Assembly (NCBI GenBank): GCA_963656825.1
Contig: CAVKJG010000006.1
Span: 1-56,557 of the forward strand
DNA length: 56,557 bases
Direction of reading: 5' to 3'
DNA from: CAG-841 sp963656825
Lineage (GTDB): Bacteria; Bacillota; Clostridia; Oscillospirales; CAG-272
Shown: positions 17,087 to 25,507 of the stretch, in pieces
How positions within the stretch are numbered: position 1 is the first letter of the stretch
Layout: each line of letters starts with the position of its first letter
Position numbers and translations under genes: made by a program
The notes under the pieces: generated by a model
The model's database searches: none
Seen by the model: the letters and a program-made list of their open reading frames with translations, nothing else
Told to the model about the DNA's origin: nothing

Positions 17087-18391
17087 TTATTTTACGTTGT
17101 TTTCAAGTCCGAATTCGGCAAAGTATTTGTCAACGTCAACAACTGTGTCCGTGTGTCTTGCTCTTTCTGCGGCAAAGCCGATAAGATGATTTGCCGCGGA
17201 AACGGAAATATCCGCAACGGAGCAGCCGATGTATGTGCCGCACAGATAATCGTAAAGGTCGGCGATTATGCCCTGATCTCCGCCGCCGTGACCGCCGAGG
17301 ATGCTTTCTTCGGTTTCCATTACGGGCACGGACGACCACTTTCCCGTATCGGAATTGTAAACCCTTATTTTTGTATCGCTTGCTTCGGCGACAAGCTCGC
17401 CCTTCGTTCCGAAAAGGTGAATCGCTCTGCCTCCGCCGTTGAAGGCGTTGACGGTAAAGCTTGCAGTGACGTTTCCGTCAAAGAGCATATTGACGGTCTG
17501 ATGGTCGAGAACGTCGTTGTTTGCGTGGAAAACGCAAAGACCGTAGTCCGTTGTCATAAGCGCTTTCATAACCTCTTCGTCTGTCGGATAGGTTGTCTGC
17601 GAGATGCGCTTTGCCGCAGCGCGACGGAACCAGGTGTTGTTTTTATCGTCATAATAAAGCTTCAGGCAGTTATAAGGGCAGGTGTCGGCTGCGGGGCAGG
17701 TGCCGTCCGCGCATCTGACGGGAGCGCCCTTCGGAGCGTTTTCGCTTCTGAAATATGTAAGATCGCCGAACGAGGAAACCTTTTTGCAGGTCTTGCCGAC
17801 GAGCCATTGGATTATGTCAATGTCGTGACAGCTTTTTGCCATAAGCATGGGAGTGGTTTCTTTTTCGCTGTGCCAGTTGCCGCGGACATAGCTGTGGCTG
17901 AAATGGATATTGCCGATCCTTTCGAGCGCGATAACGGACATGATATCGCCTATATCGCCTCTGTCAACGATCTCTTTTACCTTTTTGTAAAAAGGCGTGT
18001 AGCGGAGAACATGGCAAACGAGTACCCTTACGTCCTTTTCGTGAGCGGCTTTGGCGATATCGGCACATTCTTCCACGGTCTGCGCGATGGGCTTTTCGAG
18101 AAGTATATCATAGCCGAGCGAAATCGCTTTCATCGCCGGTTCGTAGTGCATGTTGTCCATGGTTGAAATTATCGCGACGTCCGCAAATTTCGGACGGGAG
18201 AGAATTTCCTGCCATGTTTTATAGCAGTTTTCGGCAGGGACATTGAAATTTCTGACAATGACATCGCGCGCCGAATCGACAGGCTCAGCTATGCCTATCA
18301 GCCTGAATTTTTCCGGCATTTTTGCCATTATGTCGGCATAGCCTCTGCCTCTGTTGCCGCCGCCGATACATATTGCCGTAAGTTGTTTCAT
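17087..18391 (-). CDS. Gfo/Idh/MocA-family oxidoreductase
   Basis: The 434-residue product has an N-terminal Rossmann NAD(P) site (ICIGGGNRGRGYADIM), the family LLEKPIAQTVEEC block with the conserved Lys, and the C-terminal alpha/beta domain. A Cys-rich insert CADGTCPAADTCPYNC around residue 230 could bind metal; similar inserts occur in glycan-active members. It likely oxidises or epimerises a sugar or acts as an NAD-dependent glycosidase. Placement between a sulfatase-fold protein and a fucosidase supports glycan metabolism. The exact substrate is unknown. Confidence 0.85.
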   Translation of the reverse strand: MKQLTAICIGGGNRGRGYADIMAKMPEKFRLIGIAEPVDSARDVIVRNFNVPAENCYKTWQEILSRPKFADVAIISTMDNMHYEPAMKAISLGYDILLEKPIAQTVEECADIAKAAHEKDVRVLVCHVLRYTPFYKKVKEIVDRGDIGDIMSVIALERIGNIHFSHSYVRGNWHSEKETTPMLMAKSCHDIDIIQWLVGKTCKKVSSFGDLTYFRSENAPKGAPVRCADGTCPAADTCPYNCLKLYYDDKNNTWFRRAAAKRISQTTYPTDEEVMKALMTTDYGLCVFHANNDVLDHQTVNMLFDGNVTASFTVNAFNGGGRAIHLFGTKGELVAEASDTKIRVYNSDTGKWSSVPVMETEESILGGHGGGDQGIIADLYDYLCGTYIGCSVADISVSAANHLIGFAAERARHTDTVVDVDKYFAEFGLENNVK

Positions 18392-18418
18392 AAATAATTT
18401 ACCTCACTTAAATAAAAT

Positions 18419-20245
18419 TCAATCATAAAACGGATATTGCATTTTTTCCGTGTTTACGCGTGTCCAATTTGAAAAATCGTTTGCGTCGCCTTTTATCTCA
18501 TATGTTATGAGATTTACGTCCCTGTCGGACTTGAAGCTGTCAGAGCCGCTCATATAGAAATATCTTGTAAGCTGTTCGTCCTCGCCTATGTCTTCTATCG
18601 CGCGGACGCCGTCGTCATTATAGCTTACGCCCATCGAGCGCAGGAACGTTTTGTGAAGATTTGCCTGACAGATCTGCTTCATTGAAGTTTTAAGCGACTG
18701 ATTTGTGTCCGCGCCCGCCTCTTTTATAAGCAGAGTGAGAACTCTTTCACCGTAATTTTCGCCGGTTGCTTCTTCAAGACTCGGCGCAGTGCCGGTTCTT
18801 CCGTGGTCGGCGGTGATTATTATCGTGGTATTGTCATATACGCCGGCGGCTTTGAGCTGTTTTATATAGCTTAATATCATTTTGAAGTCGCCGCGTACCT
18901 GCTTATACATTGCTTCCTCATAGTTGAGATAATCAAGGGTGACGGCTTCGCCTTTTTCGTTCATTGTGAAGGGATCGTGCGCACCCTGAAGATGATAGAA
19001 TATAAAGCTTCCGTCGTTGTCTTCTGTTGTAACGCCTTTCTTGCGGAACGCGGAATAAAATCCGGCATCGTCAACGGTGTAAATGCTTCCGCTTTCATCG
19101 CCCAGAATATATTTTTGCGCGATGTCGTCTGTGTATATGTGGAAATACGGCTTCATTGCCTCGGGAGAATATCTGTATGCGGAAAGATTGAGCATTGCCG
19201 AAAGAACCTTCATGGGCTTTGCTTTGCCTTCGGTCGATTTTGCGTTCTTTACCGTGCCGTTGAAATTTTCAACGCTTCCCGTCACATACTGTGTGTCGGT
19301 ATAGAGTCTGGATTCATAGCCTGCTGCCTGCAAAGCGCCGAAAAAGTTAGATTCGGACATTGCCTTTGCCATATATTCGGCGGAGGGAATATCATAATTG
19401 TATTCAACGCCGGAAAGCAGATATGTTACGGACGGGAACGTGCGCGAATAGCTGCCCGTAAAGTTTTTGTAATATGTAAAGCCGGAAAGCCTTTCGCAAA
19501 GCTCGGGCTCTATTCTGAGCAGCTCGTCCATATATTTTTTGTCCATACGGTCAAGAAGAAATACTATGGTGTTCTTGTTTTTTGAAACCTTGAACTGCTC
19601 GCTGCACTCAAAATAGCCGTCGTCGGAAATGTTTGCATTTATCTGATACGCGGATTTTATAACAAGATATACCGCGCCGAAAACCTGCATTGCAACAAGC
19701 ACAAGGGAGACTATCCTTACAAGGCTTTTCCATATATCGCGGCTGAAATAACAGAAAATTATCGGTATAAGAATAATTATCGCCCAGACAAGAAGATTGC
19801 CGAGCATCTGCCATTTGAAATCCTGCCATGCGACGCCTGATCCGTCAAGCGTGCCGTGATTTATATTTATATAATTTCCCTGAATATATCCGGCGACGGT
19901 TATGCCGATAACGACGGAAACCGCGGCATTGAATATTTTTCCGCGAAGCAATGCGAAAAGCACCGTAAAGACAGCCAGAATTATAATTCCGGCAATGATT
20001 ATCGGCGGCAGAAGCTGTTTTATTCCGAATACGAGATACGACATATTTGAAATATAAAGCTCGAACGGACCGAACATTATAAAGGTAAAAACAAACGCAA
20101 GCACAGCCGCGCCGGAGGTCAGCAGCCGCTCGGAAAAGCGGCGGTCGTCCTGCCACAGATTGTGAAGTTTTTTATTGAAATTATCGGAAAACAGCGGCTT
20201 TTCGCGCTGCGCGCTTTCCGTTCCTTTTACAGATGTATTTTCCAT
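18419..20245 (-). CDS. Membrane sulfatase-fold protein (LTA synthase / phosphoglycerol transferase-like)
   Basis: The 608-residue product starts at the ATG preceded by AAAGGAA; a 24-residue upstream extension is rejected. Five hydrophobic segments (about residues 45-210) are followed by an extracellular alkaline-phosphatase-superfamily domain: NTIVFLLDRMDKKYM near 240 (nucleophile region; the usual catalytic Thr is not obvious), YHLQGAHDPF near 420, and IITADHGRTG near 485 with metal ligands. Family members transfer phosphoglycerol or phosphoethanolamine to surface polymers or cleave sulfate esters. It leads the operon from the promoter at 20286. The specific reaction is unknown. Confidence 0.82.
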   Translation of the reverse strand: MENTSVKGTESAQREKPLFSDNFNKKLHNLWQDDRRFSERLLTSGAAVLAFVFTFIMFGPFELYISNMSYLVFGIKQLLPPIIIAGIIILAVFTVLFALLRGKIFNAAVSVVIGITVAGYIQGNYININHGTLDGSGVAWQDFKWQMLGNLLVWAIIILIPIIFCYFSRDIWKSLVRIVSLVLVAMQVFGAVYLVIKSAYQINANISDDGYFECSEQFKVSKNKNTIVFLLDRMDKKYMDELLRIEPELCERLSGFTYYKNFTGSYSRTFPSVTYLLSGVEYNYDIPSAEYMAKAMSESNFFGALQAAGYESRLYTDTQYVTGSVENFNGTVKNAKSTEGKAKPMKVLSAMLNLSAYRYSPEAMKPYFHIYTDDIAQKYILGDESGSIYTVDDAGFYSAFRKKGVTTEDNDGSFIFYHLQGAHDPFTMNEKGEAVTLDYLNYEEAMYKQVRGDFKMILSYIKQLKAAGVYDNTTIIITADHGRTGTAPSLEEATGENYGERVLTLLIKEAGADTNQSLKTSMKQICQANLHKTFLRSMGVSYNDDGVRAIEDIGEDEQLTRYFYMSGSDSFKSDRDVNLITYEIKGDANDFSNWTRVNTEKMQYPFYD

Positions 20246-20285
20246 TTGATATTCCTTTGCGAAAGTAAAATCAGTGCGTGATATT

Positions 20286-20314
20286 ACTATAACATATTGC
20301 AATAAAAAAGTAAA
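20286..20314 (-). promoter_or_regulatory. Sigma-A promoter of the sulfatase-fucosidase operon
   Basis: Minus-strand TTTACT (20309-20314), 17-bp spacer, TATAGT (20286-20291), about 40 bp from the first start codon. Confidence 0.7.
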
Positions 20315-20373
20315 CACTTACGGAAAATTTAACTTCGGGCAAAATTTTTATAAATGCTGTTTGCAAAAATATG

Positions 20374-20402
20374 TTTACAAACCGAAAAATATATGCTATA
20401 CT
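20374..20402 (+). promoter_or_regulatory. Sigma-A promoter of the structured leader RNA
   Basis: TTTACA (20374-20379), 17-bp spacer, TATACT (20397-20402). The expected start, G20409, is exactly the first base of the RNA closing stem. Confidence 0.85.
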
Positions 20403-20408
20403 TTACTT

Positions 20409-20584
20409 GCGACGTAATCGAATAGACGCACAAAAGCCGTGGATGTAAGTATACATTTTTATTTTACGATAAAAATGTATGCTCCCTTTTTGTATGCTTA
20501 TGTCCTTGACTTGTGCTATGAAATGATTGCGTCGCGGCTTGGAGCTTACGTTTTTTGTGCGTGGCTCTGTGCCGCGCACTTTTT
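20409..20584 (+). ncRNA. Structured leader RNA, candidate riboswitch or attenuator of unknown class
   Basis: The ~175-nt transcribed region is dense in pairable segments. P1 closes 20409-20419 with 20525-20535 (11 bp). P2 pairs GCACAA 20428-20433 with TTGTGC 20511-20516. P3 pairs 20441-20454 with 20492-20505 (14 bp, three wobbles), with a nested hairpin ATTTTTA/TAAAAAT at 20455-20476. AAGCC 20434-20438 can pair with GGCTT 20536-20540 as a pseudoknot next to P1. A terminator follows at 20557-20584. ACGCACAAAA (20426-20435) is the exact complement of TTTTGTGCGT (20553-20562), so it can form an antiterminator that excludes P2, the pseudoknot and the terminator. No known riboswitch class was recognised. 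It lies before the 20620-20937 gene. Confidence 0.7.
20557..20584 (+). terminator. Intrinsic terminator of the leader RNA
   Basis: GTGCGTGGC (20557-20565) pairs with GCCGCGCAC (20571-20579), 9 bp with one wobble and a five-base loop, followed by TTTTT. It precedes the ribosome site of the next gene and is disrupted by the alternative antiterminator pairing. Confidence 0.88.
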
Positions 20585-20619
20585 ATTTTCAATTTAATTT
20601 TATTTTCAAGGAGGTTCTC

Positions 20620-20937
20620 ATGGACAAAAAAGATATTGAAAAATCATACAATCCCCGTGCATTTGAAAAAAGCGACGCATCATTAGACTTCATCAAAACG
20701 GTTTTGGGAGTTATAACGATACTGGCGGCTGGTATCGCTGTATTTTTGGGCTTTCGCTTTATGGGTATTGACCGTACTGTCGGGTGGCTCTTGGTTATAG
20801 GAGGGCCGCTACTGTTCATCTTTTTATATTTTGTATTAATGTTTGTTTTGTGGACCGTATACGATATAAAGATGATAAGAAATGCTCTGTATGATGCAGA
20901 AGCGAGTGCGCATCTCAAAAATTTTGAAAGCAAATAA
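20620..20937 (+). CDS. Small two-span membrane protein of unknown function
   Basis: The 105-residue protein starts at the ATG after AAGGAGG; the longer open frame begins inside the leader RNA and is rejected. A charged N-terminal ~28 residues are followed by two hydrophobic segments (about 30-50 and 56-80) joined by a short loop (MGIDRTVG), then a charged C-terminal helix. No family is recognised. It is monocistronic, sits 36 bp after the leader terminator and ends at a bidirectional terminator. A dedicated switch suggests response to a small ligand or ion, so a transport or stress role is a fair guess but unproven. Confidence 0.8.
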   Translation: MDKKDIEKSYNPRAFEKSDASLDFIKTVLGVITILAAGIAVFLGFRFMGIDRTVGWLLVIGGPLLFIFLYFVLMFVLWTVYDIKMIRNALYDAEASAHLKNFESK

Positions 20938-20955
20938 AATACAAGACTCAACCAC

Positions 20956-20984
20956 AAAAAGCAGGAGCCGCCGGCTCCTGCTTT
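20956..20984. terminator. Bidirectional intrinsic terminator
   Basis: Perfect arms AAAAGCAGGAGCCG and complement with A and T runs on both sides, between the small membrane-protein gene and the convergent GGGtGRT operon. Confidence 0.9.
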
Positions 20985-21032
20985 TGCGTTATATGGTTTT
21001 GCCTACTTTTATTTTTCCAAAGAAAAGTACGG

Positions 21033-22034
21033 TTATTTTTTAAAGCTTTCTTCAACGGCAACGGCAACTGCAACGGTTGCTCCGACCATAGGATTGTTGC
21101 CCATACCGATAAGTCCCATCATTTCAACGTGAGCGGGAACGGAGGAAGAGCCTGCGAACTGAGCGTCGCTGTGCATTCTGCCCATGGTATCGGTCATGCC
21201 GTAGCTGGACGGACCTGCCGCCATATTGTCGGGGTGGAGAGTACGTCCCGTGCCGCCGCCCGAAGCAACGGAGAAATATTTCTTGCCGTTTTCGATGCAC
21301 CATTTTTTATATGTGCCTGCAACGGGATGCTGGAAACGCGTCGGGTTTGTGGAGTTGCCCGTGATCGAAACGCCTACGTTTTCAAGACGCATTATTGCAA
21401 CGCCTTCGGGAACGTTGTCTGCACCGTAGCATTTTACAGCCGCGCGGGGACCCTTTGAATAGGGAGTTTCCGAAACGACTTTAACGGTTTCCGTATAAGG
21501 ATCGAATTCCGTCTTTACATATGTGAAGCCGTTGATACGGGAGATGATGAACGCAGCATCCTTGCCGAGACCGTTAAGAATAACGCGAAGGGGCTTTGTT
21601 CTTACTTTATTTGCGTTGAGAGCTATTTTTATAGCGCCTTCGGCAGCGGCAAATGATTCGTGACCTGCGAGGAAGCAGAAGCATTCTGTTTCTTCGGAAA
21701 GAAGCATTTTGCCGAGATTTCCGTGTCCGAGACCGACCTTACGGTTTTCCGCAACGGAGCCGGGAATACAGAAGGACTGAAGTCCTACGCCGATTGCAGC
21801 GGCAGCGTCAGCAGCTTTTTTGCAGCCCGTTTTGATTGCGATAGCTGCACCGACTGTATATGCCCATTTTGCATTTTCAAAGCAGATAGGCTGTGTTTCC
21901 TGAACTATTGTATAAGGATCGATGCCTGCTTTGTCGCAGATATCTTTACATTCGTCGATGGACGAAATTCCGTATTCTTTAAGCGTGGCAAGAATTTTCG
22001 CCTCGCGTCTTTCATAACCTTCAAACTGTGCCAT
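21033..22034 (-). CDS. GGGtGRT protein
   Basis: The 333-residue protein carries the family signature ASGGGTGRTLHPDNMAAG (about residues 258-275), followed by the conserved SYGMTDTMGRMH block and a Gly/Ala/Val-rich C-terminus. The family is widespread in anaerobes and almost always paired with a NifU-like scaffold gene, as here (14 bp upstream on the same strand). Its biochemical role is not established; iron-sulfur metabolism is inferred from the pairing. CAGGAGGA-type ribosome site. The family call is confident. Confidence 0.9.
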   Translation of the reverse strand: MAQFEGYERREAKILATLKEYGISSIDECKDICDKAGIDPYTIVQETQPICFENAKWAYTVGAAIAIKTGCKKAADAAAAIGVGLQSFCIPGSVAENRKVGLGHGNLGKMLLSEETECFCFLAGHESFAAAEGAIKIALNANKVRTKPLRVILNGLGKDAAFIISRINGFTYVKTEFDPYTETVKVVSETPYSKGPRAAVKCYGADNVPEGVAIMRLENVGVSITGNSTNPTRFQHPVAGTYKKWCIENGKKYFSVASGGGTGRTLHPDNMAAGPSSYGMTDTMGRMHSDAQFAGSSSVPAHVEMMGLIGMGNNPMVGATVAVAVAVEESFKK

Positions 22035-22048
22035 TACCTGTATCCTCC

Positions 22049-22756
22049 TTACTCTTTACGGGGGTCAATGTACTTGACGGCGCCGTCTTCTGGCTTGAAT
22101 CTGCCGTAAGTGCCTTTTGACTTCTCGTATGCTTCGTTCGGTTCAATGCCTTTCTTTATCATATCGGTCATTTTGCCGAGAGATACGAATTCGTAACCGA
22201 TTACCTGATTGTCTTCGTCAAGAGCCATTCTTGTGCAATAGCCTTCCGTCATTTCAAGATAACGGACGCCTTTTGCCTTTGTTCCGTACATTGTACCGAC
22301 CATCGAACGCGCGCCCTTGCCGAGATCCTCCATACCCGCGCCGACAACAAGACCGTTTTCTGAGAATGCGGACTGAGATCTGCCGTATACTATCTGGAGG
22401 AAAAGCTCACGCATAGCGGTATTGATAGCGTCGCATACAAGGTCTGTATTGAGCGCTTCGAGAATTGTTTTCCCGGGAAGAATTTCCGCTGCCATAGCGG
22501 CGGAATGCGTCATACCCGAGCAACCGACCGTCTCAACGAGAGCTTCTTCGATAATACCGTTTTTAACGTTGAGCGAAAGCTTGCACGCGCCCTGCTGAGG
22601 AGCGCACCAGCCTACGCCGTGCGTATAAGCGGAAATATCCGTAATTTCTTTTGCCTGTATCCATTTGCCTTCTTCCGGAATGGGAGCGGGACCGTGATCC
22701 GGACCCTTGGCAACGGGACACATGTTTTCAACTTCTTTTGAATAAAGAATTGCCAT
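22049..22756 (-). CDS. NifU-like iron-sulfur cluster assembly scaffold family protein
   Basis: The 235-residue protein is of the NifU/IscU-like type usually paired with GGGtGRT proteins. Cys residues occur in VGWCAPQQGACKL near residue 52, VETVGCSGMTHSAAMAAE near 78 and DLVCDAI near 107, giving a plausible set of cluster ligands. The C-terminal third lacks similarity to classical IscU. It probably holds or transfers Fe-S clusters to a dedicated client. It is the middle gene of PduL / NifU-like / GGGtGRT, with AAAGGAGA before the ATG. Confidence 0.88.
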   Translation of the reverse strand: MAILYSKEVENMCPVAKGPDHGPAPIPEEGKWIQAKEITDISAYTHGVGWCAPQQGACKLSLNVKNGIIEEALVETVGCSGMTHSAAMAAEILPGKTILEALNTDLVCDAINTAMRELFLQIVYGRSQSAFSENGLVVGAGMEDLGKGARSMVGTMYGTKAKGVRYLEMTEGYCTRMALDEDNQVIGYEFVSLGKMTDMIKKGIEPNEAYEKSKGTYGRFKPEDGAVKYIDPRKE

Positions 22757-22786
22757 TTCTTATCTCCTTTGAATTAAAAATTTTGC

Positions 22787-23392
22787 TTATTTGACTATTT
22801 CGCCGTAGACTGTTCCGAATGCGGCGGAGGCGTTACACTCGTCCGTATCTATATGCATAGCCGGAGCGAACGAAGATTTGACGCGGATGACAACGTCGTC
22901 AAAGACGGTTTTACGTCCTGCGCCTGTATCGACGAGAACCTTTACGATCTGACCGTTTACAACGCCGAGGTCGGCTGCGTTTTCGGGAGTGAGGTGAATA
23001 TGTCTTTTCGCAACGATTATACCGTGGTCGATAACATATTCTCCCGCGGGGCCGACGAGCTTTGCTCCGGGTGTGCCGGCAACGTCGCCCGATTCGCGAA
23101 CGGGAGCCGATACGCCGAGGGTGCGTGCGTCGGTGAAGGAAACCTCTACCTGATTGTCGGAACGAACCGGTCCGAGAACGCTCATAGTGAGTGTTTTTTC
23201 AACTTCCGCGCCGGTCTTTCTGTCAACGCACTTGTTTACAACGGTAACCTTTTCTTCGCAGGCAAACTGACCGGGCTGGCTGAGGTCCTTCTTTTTCGTG
23301 AGGACGTGACCTGCACCGAACAGTGCTTCAACGGCTTCCTGCGTCAGATGGATGTGACGCGCGCTTGTTTCAACAAGAATTTTGTTTTCCAT
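22787..23392 (-). CDS. PduL-like phosphate acyltransferase
   Basis: The 201-residue product contains two ARHIHLT/AKRHIHLTPE-type His motifs (near residues 11 and 130), zinc-site hallmarks of PduL phosphotransacylases, and LGPVRSDNQVEVSFTDAR between them. It interconverts acetyl- or propanoyl-CoA and the acyl phosphate. No microcompartment shell genes are nearby, and no encapsulation peptide is obvious at the N-terminus, so it probably serves as a free phosphotransacetylase in fermentation. It is first gene of the operon behind a consensus promoter. Confidence 0.92.
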   Translation of the reverse strand: MENKILVETSARHIHLTQEAVEALFGAGHVLTKKKDLSQPGQFACEEKVTVVNKCVDRKTGAEVEKTLTMSVLGPVRSDNQVEVSFTDARTLGVSAPVRESGDVAGTPGAKLVGPAGEYVIDHGIIVAKRHIHLTPENAADLGVVNGQIVKVLVDTGAGRKTVFDDVVIRVKSSFAPAMHIDTDECNASAAFGTVYGEIVK

Positions 23393-23479
23393 GTTTTTCT
23401 CTCTTTCCCGGCTTTACGCCGAAGTTTATCTTTTGAAGGTTGCGGAAATATCCGCAATATAGCTTTTCCATTTTAAAAT

Positions 23480-23508
23480 ATTATAATATAAATCCTTTCG
23501 CTTGTAAA
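23480..23508 (-). promoter_or_regulatory. Sigma-A promoter of the PduL operon
   Basis: Minus-strand TTTACA (23503-23508), 17-bp spacer, TATAAT (23480-23485), about 88 bp from the PduL-like start. Confidence 0.8.
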
Positions 23509-23569
23509 TGATTAGATAAAAAATTTTTTGTAAAAAATAATATAAATAAACATCCGAAGGGGAAAATTT

Positions 23570-24238
23570 ATGAAAGAAACCGAAAATACCGCGCCCTGCG
23601 ACGAAAAAAGCGGAGATATAATATCGCTCGGAACTGTAAAAGGCAAAAGCGGAAATATTGTCGTTTCGATAATCGGGCAGATAGAGGGGCATTATATTCT
23701 GCCGGACAATCAGAAAACCACAAAATATGAGCATATACTTCCTCTGCTCGTCGGCGCGGAGCAGGATCCGAATGTAAGGGGGATACTTGTGCTTATAAAC
23801 ACGGTGGGAGGAGACGTTGAAGCCGGACTTGCCATAGCGGAGCTGCTTTCCGGAATGAAAACGCCGACGGTTTCCCTTGTGCTCGGCGGAGGACATTCGA
23901 TAGGCTTGCCGATAGCCCTTGCCTGCGACAGAAGCTTTGCCGTTCCGAGCGCGACGATGACAATCCACCCTGTGAGAATATCGGGAACGGTGCTCGGCGT
24001 TCCTCAGGCGTTTTCCTCGCTTGAAAAAATGCAGGAGCGCGTCACGGGGTTTATTCTTTCTCACAGCGAGGTCAAAAGGGAAGATATAGAGCATCTGATG
24101 ATGAACACGGGCGAGCTTACGACGGACGTCGGCAGCGTTATAACGGGAAAGCAGGCGGTAAAGCTCGGACTTATAGACGGGCTGGGCGGAATATCGGACG
24201 CGCTTTCGGCGCTTGACGCGCTCGGAGAAAAAGGCTGA
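23570..24238 (+). CDS. ClpP-fold serine protease, TepA-like
   Basis: The 222-residue product has the ClpP/crotonase-fold layout: ILVLINTVGGDVEAGLAIAE near residue 70, GGGHSIGLPIALACDRSFAV with candidate nucleophile Ser near 107, and SATMTIHPVRISG with the His near 128. The family includes Bacillus TepA, a cytoplasmic protease-like protein linked to export. GAAGGGG precedes the ATG. It stands alone, 82 bp before a differently promoted gene, without the clpX or ftsK neighbour often seen. Function beyond the fold is uncertain. Confidence 0.85.
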   Translation: MKETENTAPCDEKSGDIISLGTVKGKSGNIVVSIIGQIEGHYILPDNQKTTKYEHILPLLVGAEQDPNVRGILVLINTVGGDVEAGLAIAELLSGMKTPTVSLVLGGGHSIGLPIALACDRSFAVPSATMTIHPVRISGTVLGVPQAFSSLEKMQERVTGFILSHSEVKREDIEHLMMNTGELTTDVGSVITGKQAVKLGLIDGLGGISDALSALDALGEKG

Positions 24239-24261
24239 AAAAACTCGCCCGCACTTTTTTC

Positions 24262-24290
24262 TTGATTTATCATTTTATATGTGATACAAT
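24262..24290 (+). promoter_or_regulatory. Sigma-A promoter of DUF362-ispE unit
   Basis: TTGATT (24262-24267), 17-bp spacer, TACAAT (24285-24290), 30 bp before the DUF362 start. Confidence 0.65.
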
Positions 24291-24320
24291 AAGTTAAATC
24301 TGAAAACGGAGTGTGCGATA

Positions 24321-25490
24321 ATGGCGTTTGAATGTTCGGACAAGGTGATATCCTCGCGCGTGCGCGAATATAATTCGGAAGAGATATGTGCGGTATTTTT
24401 GCGCCATTTTGCGGAGCTCGGAATAGACGAAAGCACATTCGACGGTAAAAAGACGGTTATAAAGCCCAACCTTGTCATGAAAAAATCGCCTGAATACGCG
24501 GCGACAATCGCGCCGCAGGTGCTGGACGGGCTTCTTTCGGCGCTTGACAGCTTCGGCTGCAAGCCGACAATTGCCGAAAGTCCCGGCGGAGTTTACAGCG
24601 CGGCAAGGCTTGAAGGCATTTATCGCGTATGCGGCATAACGGACGTTGCGGAAAGGCACGGAGCCGTGCTAAATACAGATACCACGTGGAAACGTATGTC
24701 CTTTGACGGCGGCAGGCTTGTAAAAAGCTTCAATATAATAACCCCCGTCGCCGACGCGGATATTATAATAGATTTATGCAAGCTCAAAACCCATTCGCTT
24801 ACGGTTATGAGCGGAGCGGTGAAAAATCTTTTCGGTACGATACCGGGAATAGAAAAATTCGAGGCGCACGCGGCGTATCCCGAATACGGCGATTTTGCCG
24901 CGATGCTGTGCGACCTTTGTCTTATGCTTTGCGAAAGCAAAACGGTGATTGCCGTGACGGATGCCGTCATAGGTATGGAGGGAAGCGGTCCGACGGCGGG
25001 AACGCCGAGAGAATTCGGGTTTATTTCGACGAGCGAAAATCCTTTTGCGTCGGATCTTCTGTCCGCGCGGGTGCTCGGCTTTGACGAAAAGGTCACGACG
25101 GTTGCCGAAAGCATAAAGCTCGGACTTTGTCCCGAAAGGGCGGAGGGGCTTGTCCTTTGCGGAGATCCCGTTCCCGAGGTTGAAAATATAAAGGCGGCGG
25201 AGGGAAGCGGCGGCAGTATGAAGGCGCTCAAATTCTTTTCGCGCGGCAAGATAGGCAGATTTTTTATGCCGCGACCCGTTATAGACACGTCGGTCTGCCG
25301 CGGCTGCGGAGATTGCGTCCGCTCGTGTCCTCAGAAAACGATAACGCTTGAAAAAACTCAGAGCGGGGCGAAGGCGAAAATAAATGCTTCAAACTGCATA
25401 AGATGCTACTGCTGTCAGGAGCTGTGTCCTTTTCTTGCGGTCAGAATAAAACGTAATTTTATTACGAAAGCGATAAGCAAAATCAAATGA
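24321..25490 (+). CDS. DUF362 protein with C-terminal 2[4Fe-4S] ferredoxin domain
   Basis: The 389-residue product has an N-terminal DUF362 domain (VIKPNLVMKKSPE, IIDLCKLKTHSLTVMSGAVKNLFG) and a C-terminal bacterial ferredoxin domain with two cluster motifs, CRGCGDCVRSCP and CIRCYCCQELCP, near residues 325-370. DUF362 proteins are redox proteins of unclear function. Its stop overlaps the start region of ispE, so the two are co-transcribed. IspE is ATP-dependent, but the pathway's later IspG and IspH steps need reduced Fe-S donors, so a link is possible but speculative. Confidence 0.88.
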   Translation: MAFECSDKVISSRVREYNSEEICAVFLRHFAELGIDESTFDGKKTVIKPNLVMKKSPEYAATIAPQVLDGLLSALDSFGCKPTIAESPGGVYSAARLEGIYRVCGITDVAERHGAVLNTDTTWKRMSFDGGRLVKSFNIITPVADADIIIDLCKLKTHSLTVMSGAVKNLFGTIPGIEKFEAHAAYPEYGDFAAMLCDLCLMLCESKTVIAVTDAVIGMEGSGPTAGTPREFGFISTSENPFASDLLSARVLGFDEKVTTVAESIKLGLCPERAEGLVLCGDPVPEVENIKAAEGSGGSMKALKFFSRGKIGRFFMPRPVIDTSVCRGCGDCVRSCPQKTITLEKTQSGAKAKINASNCIRCYCCQELCPFLAVRIKRNFITKAISKIK

Positions 25491-25507
25491 ATCCGGAGAT
25501 ACATAGT

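Noticed and set aside
16787..18166. 459-codon open frame antisense to the fucosidase and oxidoreductase
   Set aside because: Spans two well-supported genes and an intergenic gap on the other strand; product shows no domain.
20409..20540. 6S RNA
   Set aside because: The long hairpin shape was considered, but the separate terminator, pseudoknot and exact antiterminator complement ahead of a gene fit a cis-acting switch better. Not excluded without a covariance search.
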